From Agapanthus africanus (Eukaryota; Streptophyta; Magnoliopsida; Asparagales; Amaryllidaceae), in assembly GCA_030015575.1 (NCBI GenBank), contig JASDDO010000024.1, forward strand, positions 41,998,114 to 42,062,113: a stretch of 64,000 nt of DNA, written 5' to 3'. A program made the translations under genes and the position numbers. Each line of letters opens with the position of its first letter. The first letter of the stretch is position 1. The notes beneath the pieces were generated by a model that saw only the letters and a list, made by a program, of their open reading frames with translations, made no database searches and had not been told where the DNA came from. Positions 21,252 to 30,516 of the stretch are shown here, in pieces.

Positions 21252-21904
21252 TTGTTATTCTTCTTCTTTTCACAATTCATATTTTATATGTCTATTTGTG
21301 TTTTTTTTGGGGAGGGATAGGAGTTAGGTAGCTTGTAGAATTGAATAGGAGATTTTGGAATAGAAAGACGGATAAGAAATTTGGAGGAAATAAATTAGTG
21401 AAAAAATCAGGGAATTAAATTTGGGGAAAATAGTTGGGAGGGGCATTTACTAAAAATACACCAAATGCGGTAATGTTGTTGTTAAATTTACGAGGTTAAA
21501 TCACATGTTTTTCAAGTTAGTTGGTCAAATACCCCGATGTTGTTAAATTTGATAATAATAATAATAAAATCGTCACCGTGACTTTCTCTCTCTCTATATA
21601 TATCTCAAAAGCTCAACCATCTCGAGAGCAAACTCTTTCATATCCTTGAAGCAAAATGGTTTCTTGGTGAGAAGAAAGGTGAATGCATATGCTTTTTCCC
21701 ATATAAAAAACTTACCCATTTGTGCAATTTTGAGCAAGTCTCTCTTCTTAAAGTCTGTATTCTATTCTACCAGAGATCGTGCTAATACGCCAGCTTTTGA
21801 GTTATAAGTGGTGAATGAGATATAAATCATTGTGTCGGTGACTTAACATATTTAAAGTTAAACCCCTCTAAGATTCTCTTTCTGTATGCTGCAACTATTT
21901 TCAG
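21252..21904. other. Unassigned DNA upstream of exon-like remnant
   Basis: A G/A-rich stretch (about 21300-21440), an ATA microsatellite near 21550-21568 and a CT/TA run near 21580-21605 are visible. No gene is recognised. A pyrimidine-rich stretch ending CAACTATTTTCAG lies at the right edge and looks like a 3' splice site. Confidence 0.35.
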
Positions 21905-22109
21905 GGTCAATAATGGAAAGGCTCAACTCCAAGTTGTACATGCAAAATTGCTAAATCATGAAGGATAACAGGCTAAAGAAAAAGGCCCTAACCAAGAGGA
22001 CCAGGCTTTGCTTGCTGAGCTGAAAGAAAAACTCTCCAAGCCCAGCCCAAAATCTAACTATGAGCCCAATAACAACACCAGCAATCCTAGTGGTACAAAT
22101 TGTTCCTGA
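21905..22109 (+). pseudogene. Exon-like coding remnant, product unknown
   Basis: Behind a good 3' splice-site-like stretch (TTTTCAG at 21898-21904), one frame reads VNNGKAQLQVVHAKLLNHEG, a stop, then QAKEKGPNQEDQALLAELKE, KLSKPSP and an Asn/Ser/Pro-rich end to a stop at 22107-22109. The composition and helical charged pattern look like real protein, but no family is recognised. The single internal stop suggests decay, possibly of a last exon. The nearby ATG-bearing sequence near 21656 does not give a long frame. Confidence 0.3.
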
Positions 22110-22240
22110 TCATGTGGGGCACCCCCCCCCCCCCACCATTCATATGGCATTTCAAATGATCCGTATTCTTGCTGTATTCCTTTATGTTTTAAATAGATCC
22201 AACAACTGATATCCGTGTAAAACAGTAAGAACCCATACAT

Positions 22241-22646
22241 TATTAGCGACAAGCAGATAAAACCACAGCAGACGTCTAAAGTATCTCGTGCAGACGTTTG
22301 TCAGGCGTCTGGCAAAACAACAGATCGAAACCAGACGTCTGATGAAGGAGGCGTAGACGTCTGGGAATCAGTCTCCAGAAACAACAAAAAATAAGCAGAC
22401 GTCTGATATTTGCTTCATCAGACGTCAGTCGATTGTGAACGCAGAAGCTGCAGATTTTTTGTCACAAAAATATTTGCATAACTTCTGTGATTTATTTATT
22501 TAGGAAAGATTTTATTTTATTTTTGTTTTTCATCATATAAAGTGTGAAGTGTGTGTGTGTGTGTGTATATATATATACATAATTGATATTCAATACAAAT
22601 CAACCAATTTCAAAACTCTAAAAATTATTTTCTCTAAAATTCTATA
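22241..22646 (+). repeat. 5' LTR of the 5.0-kb Copia element
   Basis: Holds several copies of the palindrome CAGACGTCTG and its variants (about 22262-22440) and a TG/TA microsatellite (about 22548-22578) that accounts for the length difference from the 3' LTR. Confidence 0.88.
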
Positions 22647-22658
22647 TGGTATAAGAGC
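22647..22658 (+). other. Primer-binding site, 5.0-kb Copia element
   Basis: TGGTATAAGAGC, 11 of 12 matching the initiator-tRNA-Met site TGGTATCAGAGC, directly adjoins the 5' LTR. Confidence 0.85.
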
Positions 22659-22688
22659 ATTACGATTAAAAGCTCAATTTTTAATCCA

Positions 22689-23600
22689 TGGCCTCCTCAC
22701 AAAACTCAATCCTCATAATTACTAAATTCTCTTTTCCAACAAAACTTTTCTACACAAATTTCACCGCGTGGAGTTCTCAAATCTAATCGGCTCTAATTGG
22801 CTACGATCTTCTTGGTCACATTGACGGATCCAAATCTTCTCCTACGAAGACTATCACCGATGTCAACGACACCACCAAGCGTGTTGCAAATCCAGACTAC
22901 CATCAATGGGGCCATCAAGATCAATTTATTCTCAACCCCATCCTTGGAAGCTGTGTAGAGACGATCCAACCCCATATCTCCTTTGTTTCCTCCTTCAAGG
23001 AAGTATGGGATCGACTTGTTATTCTCCTTGCGAACAAATCTCGCTCATGAGTTATGTCGCTCAAAGAAAGCCTGATCAACAATCAGTTCGCGGCCTATAA
23101 GCGAGTATTTATTAGAGATGCACTCTATCTCCGATGACCTCGCTCTCCCTGACCACCCTTTTCCCAAAAATGACCTAGTTCTTCACATTCTTGCCGGCCT
23201 TAGACCTGAATTCACAGAGGTCGCCGCTACTATCCGAGTTCGTGATAATGCTATCATCTTTAAAGAGTTTGATGACAAACTCATAAACTATGAACGCCAT
23301 CTAAAGAAGGAAGACACGGGTACATCTCTCTCTCTCTCGCAACTGCCAACTATGCTAACAAACTCAATCGCTCTTCCTACCGTCCTCCGCAATAGCGAGG
23401 AAGTGTCTCCTACAATCGCAACAACAAAAAAAACAACTTCACTCGCAGCAGCAACAACAACAACAACAACAACAACTAGTACTCCGGCGCACGCAACAAC
23501 TCGCCCTGCTCCAACTCCTACTGCAACTTCTACAAGCGTCCCGGTTACAACACCAAAAATTGTCGTCAACTTGCTCGCTTTTTTCGTGAGAACGCAGTGC
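22689..23600 (+). pseudogene. Copia gag region (5.0-kb element)
   Basis: Starts MASSQNSILI; contains [32 protein letters not shown] and LILHILAGLRPEF-like blocks typical of plant Copia Gag. It ends in a Thr/Gln-rich part with a (CAA)n microsatellite at about 23417-23476. Confidence 0.75.
23417..23476 (+). repeat. (CAA)n microsatellite
   Basis: CAA/GCA triplet run inside the gag remnant. It creates long poly-Thr or poly-Val/Cys frames on either strand that have no meaning as proteins. Confidence 0.85.
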
Positions 23601-23659
23601 AAATAAATTTACCGCAACACCCGGTACAGACACTCCCTCAAGCTGTGGCAAACAAAACA

Positions 23660-24960
23660 AATACCAACCGGCCCGCTCTCTCATCCTGGATATTGGACAC
23701 CGATAATTGTCATCACGTTATATTCGATGTTGGGACTCTTCACAACTACACCGATTACGCTGGTTCTGATGAGATCAACATAGATGATGGTTTAAGTTTG
23801 AAAATTTCTCATATCGGTAACACAGCACTGCACTCTTCACAAAAACTTTTTCTTTTAGATAATGTCCTTTGTGCATTATTTATTACTCAAAAATTAATTT
23901 CTGTTGCTAAATTTTGCAAATCAAACAAAATCTCACTTGAGTTTTTCTCTCTCTAATTTTTTAGTGAAGGATCTTCGCACGGGACGTCTCTTCTTCGCGG
24001 GGATAACCATAATGATGTCTACTTGTTACCACCCCCATCCAACCTTAAATTCACTGCTTCTAAGTTCGAAATCAGTGAGTGGCACTGTCGTCTTGGATAT
24101 CTCTCCATCCGAATTCTCCAGTCAGCCATTAGGAGAAATAAGTTATTGTCTAATATCTCGGTAATTAATAATTTTCAATGTAATTCGTGTTCTTGCAATA
24201 AAAGTCATAAACTACATTTTTCTAAAAATTCCCTTCATGCTTCTAAACCCTTGCAATTAATTTCCACTGATGTTTGGGGACTCATTGAATTGTCGTATGA
24301 TGGTTTTCGTTATTATGTAATATTTGTTGATTATTACATAAAATACATCTGGCTGTTCCTTATGAGACGTAAATCTGATATTGCCACTATCTTTCCCCAA
24401 TTCAAAAATCTTGTCGAAAAATATTTTCAATTACCGCTCATATCAATATATTCTGATAATGGCGGTGATTATACATATCTTGCCTCCATCCTCACCTCCT
24501 ATGGCGTCTCTCATCTCACCACTCCTCCACACACCCCTGAACACAATAGCACATCCGAACGTCGTCATCGTCAAATTGTCGAAACCGGTATCACACTTTT
24601 GCATACGGACTCACTTTCCTCTAAGTATTAGAGTCAAACTTTTCAAACCGTTGTTTATCTCATAAATCGTCATCCCACACTGGTTCTTAACTTCCAATCC
24701 CCATTTGAAAAATTATTTCAACGTCCACTAAACTACAAACATCTCAAGATTTTTGAGTGTCTTTGCTACCCTTGATTAAGGCCGTACACTTCCCCCAAAC
24801 TTCAACCTAGATCCACTCCCTGCATTTTTCTAGGTTATTCAACATCTCAATCTGCGTATAAATGTTTAGATCCCGTCACTCACAAAATTTACATTTCTCG
24901 TCATATCAAATTCGGCAAAACCAATTTTCTCATGCAGGTATCAAGTAGACATCAAGAAGC
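23660..24960 (+). pseudogene. Copia protease and integrase region (5.0-kb element)
   Basis: A protease-like segment (SSWILDTDNCHHVIF, about 23678-23720) is followed by the integrase zinc domain (EWHCRLGYLSIRIL near 24076, CNSCSCNKSHKLHF). The catalytic core follows (LISTDVWGLIELSYDGFRYY near 24258; SIYSDNGGDY near 24442; TPPHTPEHNSTSERRHRQIV). Confidence 0.8.
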
Positions 24961-25359
24961 TCTTCCATAAGGTTTGGCCTCTCCTAGCGCAGCATCATAA
25001 CCAATCATGTATACCCAACCTACCAAATTTCACATCCTACCCATCTTACCTAACCTAACCCTTACTAAACCCCAATCATTAACATCTCATACTCTCGATC
25101 TCTCCACCTCCACCGACTCTTCACAACCCTCATCTTCCAATCTCGATAACTTCGCCAACCTATCTGTCCCTACCTCCATAATCTCCTCTACAACTGCTCA
25201 ATCATGTTTACCCTCTCCACAATTATCTCCCACCTCCACCCCCAAATCTCCAAACCAATAATGAACAAAAACCAAACCCAAAATACTTCAACTCCCAATA
25301 TATAAACCATACCACTGTTCATTTCATATCCAAACCCTTGAACCAATATGTGTATCTCA

Positions 25360-26230
25360 AGCAGTAAAGGATCCCAACTGGCATGTTGCAATGTCCGAAG
25401 AATTTAATGGCCTCATGAAAAACGGAACATAGGATCTTGTCCCAAAATCAAATTAGAATGTTGTAGGTTGCAAATGGGTTTTCCGAATCAAGCGAAACTC
25501 CGATGGCACCATTGTCCGATACAAAGCTCGCCTTGTGGCCAAAGGGTACCACCAACGGCCTGGTCTAGACTACTCTTCCATCTCCAGCCCCGTTATTAAG
25601 CTGACAACACGGATAGTTTTATGCATCACACTCTCACATGGATGGCCTCTTCGTTAACTTGACATTAACAATACCTTTCTCAATGATACTCTCCATGAAG
25701 ATGTGTACATGGCTCAACCACTAGGTTTCTTCCACTCCTCCCTCCCTAACCATGTCTGCAAACTACGGAAAGCTCTCTATGGTCTCAAGCAAGCGCCTAG
25801 GGCATGGTATCAAGAACTCAAAGGCTATCTCCTTCAAATCGGCTTCGCAAATTCCGTGGTGGATACGTCTCTCTTCGTCTACTCCAAGGAAACCACCGTT
25901 GCCTAATTCTTAGTGTATGTTGACGATATTATTCTCACTAGTAATAACATTCAGTTTATTCAGTATTTTGTTCATCAACTTGGGCCCCGTTTCACTCTAA
26001 AGGATCTCGACGACCTTCATCACTTTCTTGGTGAAGAATTCATTCCCATGACACAAGGATTTTTTCTATCTCAACATCGTCACATCGCCGATCTCCTGAA
26101 AAAGTTCTCTATGAAAGGAGCTAAAGAAATTACCACTCCAATGTGCAATACCACTCCTTTACTTCGCCATGACGAGTCTTCTTCTGTAGATCTCACGCCT
26201 TATCATCATCTAGTTGGCGCTCTTTAATAC
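25360..26230 (+). pseudogene. Copia reverse-transcriptase region (5.0-kb element)
   Basis: Shows [59 protein letters not shown] and [10 protein letters not shown] (about 25914), in the normal order of Copia RT. Confidence 0.85.
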
Positions 26231-26818
26231 CCCTCTCTCATTCGGTCCTAAGTTTCCTTTGTTGTCAACTGTTTCTCCCAATTCATGCACACTCCTACAA
26301 CACTTCACTGGACGACACTCAAACGTGTTCTTTGTTACCTCAAAGGTACGATACATCATGGTCTTTACCTCCGCCGACGATCTTCTCTAACTCTTCAGGC
26401 CTTCAGTGACTCTGACAGGAGTGGAAGTCGTGATAACGGTCATTCCATAATTACCGACATTTTCGATCTAGGCTCGAATCCCATTTCGTGGAAATCGGCT
26501 CGACAAAAGATTATTTTTCGCTTTTCCTCCGAAACTGAATATAAAGCCTTTACGAATGCCACGACAGAGATATTTTGGGTGAAAAATCTTCTATATGAAC
26601 GCAAAGTAATTCTGCGAAAACCGCTCTCTCTATACTATGATAATACTGGGGCTACCTATTTTAGTGCAAATCTAGTTTTCCACTCTCGGATGAAGCACAT
26701 TGCACTTGACCATCACTTCGTTCGGGAGTGTTTTGAAAATGGAACCATTTGTGTACACCACATCAGTACACATGATCAACTTGCGGATGTTCTCACAAAA
26801 ACACTTGGACACAGTTAA
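26231..26818 (+). pseudogene. Copia RNase H region (5.0-kb element)
   Basis: [56 protein letters not shown] and [14 protein letters not shown] then [12 protein letters not shown] are the standard Copia RNase H blocks. A G-rich polypurine tract (GCGGGGGCT, about 26869-26877) follows before the 3' LTR. Confidence 0.85.
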
Positions 26819-26877
26819 TTTTTCAAACTTTGTTCTTACATCGAAGTCTCCAACGGAGTCTCAATCTTGCGGGGGCT

Positions 26878-27246
26878 TATTAGCGACAAGGAGATAAAAC
26901 CACATCAGAAGTCTAAAATATCTCGTGCAGACGTCTGGCAAAAATACAGATCGAACCAGACGTCTGATGAAGGAGGCACAGACATCTGGCATTCAGTCTG
27001 CATAAACAACAGAGAATAAGCAGACGTCTGACCTTTGCTTTATCACACGTCTGCTGATTGTGAAAGCAAAAGCTGCAGAATTTTTGTCACAAAAATATTT
27101 CAATATTATTTATGATTCATTTGTTTAGGAAAGATTTTATTTTATTTTTATTTCATCATGTAAAGTGTATATACACACACAATTGATGTTCAATACAAAT
27201 CAACCAACTTCAAAACTCTAAAAACTATCTTCTCTAAATTTCTATA
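26878..27246 (+). repeat. 3' LTR of the 5.0-kb Copia element
   Basis: Matches 22241-22646 apart from base changes and a shorter TG/TA run. It ends TCTATA and lies only 22 bp from the start of the Gypsy element at 27269. Confidence 0.88.
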
Positions 27247-28064
27247 TGCATGTGATGGTTAATGCCACTGTTCCCTCATAAAATATCAGGAAAAACCCCA
27301 ATGGGGCATCACGTGCTCATACGTGACCAAGGATCACGTGCTGACACGTGATGATTTCCTGGGACTCTGTTATAATAGAATTAAATTCTAATCAAGCAAG
27401 CAATTAGTAGAGTCACGTGTCCACACGTGATGGGCCTTTAAAGAACCCACTGAAAGAATTAAAAGGCATAATAAAACGACAAGGAAAGATCCCAATGAGG
27501 CATCACGTGTCTACACGTGACCAAGGGTCACGTGATGACACGTGATGATTCCTTAGCTCTTTAAATCAGCAGAATTAAATTCTGGTTAAAATGTTAATCA
27601 AGGGGGTCACGTGTCAACACGTGATGGGTTTCTAAGCTCCTTAATTAATAGAATTAAATTCTACAGAAATGATCAAACAGTGGGATCACGTGCCAACACG
27701 TGATAGGCTCTTAAGCTTTCTGAACTAATAGAATTAAATTCTAATTAAGAGGGAATCAAGAACCCTAACTGGAAAAATATTTCCTTAGATCTTTCTAAAC
27801 AAAAAAAGATGGTGGTCTGTAAAATGGAGCACCGTTGGATTAAAAATCCAATGGTGATTAAAAATCACCAATTTATGGAAAGATTTTATATAAGGAAAGA
27901 TTTCCTTGAAATTCACCAAGAATAACAGACAGAGTATCTTCTGGATTAAAAATCTAATGGTGAATAAAATTCACCGAGTGATCTAAAAGATCATGTTGGT
28001 TACAAAAGCAACCAAAATATTTCAATGAAAGATGGACTAAACAAATCGATTCTTTTCTTTCTCC

Positions 28065-28074
28065 TATAAATAGG
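28065..28074 (+). promoter_or_regulatory. LTR promoter TATA box of G1
   Basis: TATAAATAGG behind a CT-rich stretch, about 800 bp into the LTR; the copy in the 3' LTR is at 63834-63843. A good 5' splice-site-like CCTAG/GTAAGAAGG lies about 120 bp downstream. A 3' splice-site-like TTTTTCTCCCGTGCAG lies just before the gag start (about 30484-30499), so a spliced leader is possible. Confidence 0.65.
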
Positions 28075-29579
28075 AGCCAAGAAGAGAAGAGAAAAGATTT
28101 TGGAATTTTTTTGGAAAGATACAACAACAGAGAAAAAAGAGAGAGGAGAATTTAATTCTTAAGAAAGAAAAAGATTTCCTCAGAAGAAATCCTAGGTAAG
28201 AAGGGGAAAGAGATCTAAACTCCATAAAATAAAAAGAGAATTTAATTCTCAATTTAAGAGTTTAACTCTTCTGAATAAGAACTTAGTTCTTCTTTTGGTT
28301 GAAGATCTGCAGAAGCAGATCTTCCTACAAGTTGAGTATTTAATTCTCATTGGGGAGATTCTGCCATGCAGGTCCAAAACTTAGAGGGAGAATTGAGTTT
28401 AAGGAATTTAATTCCCCCAAATTCATAGGAATTTAATTCTTCCAAATGAAACTAGGGTTTAACCCTATATGAGAATTTAATTCTCCCAAACTCATAGGAA
28501 TTCAATTCCTCCAAATAAAGCTAGGGTTTAACCCTACATAAGAATTTAATTCTTCCATATACATAGGAATTTAATTCCTCAAAACAGAATTAGGGTTTAA
28601 CCCTACCAAAGAATTTAATTCTCAAACAAAGGACTTAAATTATCCATGCATATAAACGTGGTCACGTGGCGACACGTGACCCTTCCTTTAATGATCAGAA
28701 AAGAATGAATGAGACATGGTCACTGGCCCCACGTGACCCTTAAACAGACTCCTCAAAATGAGAAAGAGAAAACCTAGAGGCAATGCATCACGTGCTCACA
28801 CGTGACCCTCAAAACAAAAGGGAACAAATCCAAGAGCAGAATCAATTTTGGGCGCCCTCACGTGTCCCCATGTGACCCGTAATAAACACTTTAATAATCA
28901 ATGCATGGGTACCCATTACGTGCCCACACGTGATGGCCTGAAGACCAAAAGTGTTTAACACTTATTTGAATATTCTGAGAACAAAATAAAGGAGGTCTGG
29001 CCCCATCTTCAGGCGCCCCATGTGACCCCTTCCTTTCTAGTGTTTAAAACTATTTTGAGCATTTTATCCTCAGTGTTTAACACTGTTTTAAATACATCAC
29101 GTGGGGACACGCGAACGCCAGATGTCCTCTAGTGTTTAACACTATTTTAAAACCGGTGTTAGCCCAAATTGGCTAAGTCTTCCAGAGGCAAGACTCCCTT
29201 TTGACTGAGCCTCAAATATACCCTTGTCCTCCAAGATTGATCATCTCATATGGCAAATGAGTGCTCAGCACTCAATAAAAGATAAAGATATGGTCAGAGT
29301 CCAGACTCATGTTTAGCATTGCTAAATAATGGGGGGTTGTACCCAGACAAATGTTAACAAAAGTCCAACATTTCAAACTTAATTGGACTTAGCCCAAGTT
29401 GGCCATAAGTCCTCAACTCAGATTCAACTGAGCCCATGTGCTCATAATCTAATTAATTGATCTTAGTCCCAAATTGGACTACAGATTTCCCAATCAACTT
29501 TGGTTCAAGGGTACATCTCTTAACTCCTTTGATTTTTGTCGTTGTAATCCTTCAACGTCTTCAAAGAGGTGACGGGTCC

Positions 29580-29815
29580 TGATAACCAATCACTCCATAG
29601 ACTATGGGTTCCTTAAACTCATGGACTATGATGTCCTTAAACTTTACAGACTATGACGTTTTTTAAACCTCGGACTGTGGGGTCCCTTTAAACCCACGGA
29701 CTATGATGTCCTTAACCTCAGACTGTGGGGTCCCTTTAAACCCACGGACTATGATGTCCTTAACCTTGGACCGTAATGTTCTTAAACTAATCGACAACAA
29801 TGTCCCTAAACTAAG
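29580..29815 (+). repeat. GGACTATGATGTCC-type repeats in the G1 LTR
   Basis: About eight units of 20-25 bp built as GGAC(N6)GTCC followed by TTAAAC, partly arranged as 45-bp doublets (GGACTATGATGTCC and GGACTGTGGGGTCC). The same family occurs in the G2 LTRs and after both pol genes. Confidence 0.85.
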
Positions 29816-30373
29816 CAATAGAGCCCAAATGTTCTCTTGTTGGATCTTAATTATCCCGTTAAGTTGATCTTAGTCTAAAATTAGATTAACGTATCCTTAA
29901 CATACGTTTAAGTTGATCTTAGTCTCAAATGGGTCTAACGTATCTTTAAACCCAACCCCCAAACCCAAATCTAAGAAAATACGGATTTGGACTAATTCAC
30001 GCCCTACGGGCGACAACATAAATTAGTCTTTGTATACAATCCACGGGCAACCAAAAAAAAAAAACACACACGACACGAAGTGACCATCTGGAGAAGGAGA
30101 AAGTGGTTACCGCGATGCGGTAGCGTAATTAACTGCAGGGGCTTGCGCCTGCAGGGAAGAGCGTCCCCACAATCAAAACCCCCTCAAATGAGTGGGAATT
30201 TGACGAAGTCTGCTACATCGGCCGCATCCATTTAAACATTCGATACATGCTGTCATAAATCAACTTGGCATCTTCGGAGAGGTGGACGGATAGCACCAAT
30301 TAGCATCTGCCCCCGAATTCAGGCAAGACGGACCTACACGGTCGCGTCTCTGTGTTTGTAAGGGAACAAATTC

Positions 30374-30392
30374 TGGCACGCCCGGTGGGACC
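30374..30392 (+). other. Primer-binding site of G1
   Basis: TGGCACGCCCGGTGGGACC lies five bases after the LTR. The same sequence on the other strand is the primer site of G2 (about 52061-52079). It is complementary to a tRNA 3' end; the tRNA was not identified. Confidence 0.75.
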
Positions 30393-30516
30393 TTTTCCTC
30401 TTTCTACTCCACACTTCGTGTGTCGTGTTCACGAATGAATCGCGGTTTGATTTGGTTGCCTTTGGGTTCGAGGTACTAAGATTTGGTTTTTCTCCCGTGC
30501 AGAAAATAGAAGATCA

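Larger units (their letters stand above)
22241..27246 (+). mobile_element. Ty1/Copia LTR retrotransposon, 5.0 kb, broken
   Basis: LTRs at 22241-22646 (406 bp) and 26878-27246 (369 bp) flank a 4.2-kb interior with gag, protease, integrase, RT and RNase H in Copia order. The primer-binding site TGGTATAAGAGC directly follows the 5' LTR. Both LTRs begin TATTAGCGAC and end TCTATA, a TA...TA pair instead of TG...CA. Flanks TACAT (22236-22240) and TGCAT (27247-27251) may be a 5-bp duplication with one change. It is broken, with ten or more breaks. The small size and short LTRs fit the Ale/Ivana side of Copia. LTR divergence is higher than in the 10.5-kb Copia, so it is probably older. Confidence 0.88.
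27269..30368 (+). repeat. 5' LTR of G1
   Basis: Starts TGTTCCCTCATAAAATATC and ends GGGAACA. Three parts can be seen. A U3-like part (27269-28060) has many paired CACGTG sites. A TATA box (28065-28074) is followed by a zone of short palindromes (28190-28640). From about 29385 the sequence is shared with the LTRs of G2. In this last part lie the GGAC...GTCC repeats (29580-29815) and the GCCCTACGGGC...TGTATACAATCCACGGGC pair (30001-30048). Confidence 0.9.

Noticed and set aside
22124-22136. Run of 13 C before the small Copia element
   Set aside because: A simple homopolymer, possibly affected by sequencing error; no function inferred.
23288-23684. Minus-strand ORFs with poly-Val or poly-Cys runs
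   Set aside because: Produced by the (CAA)n microsatellite inside the gag remnant.
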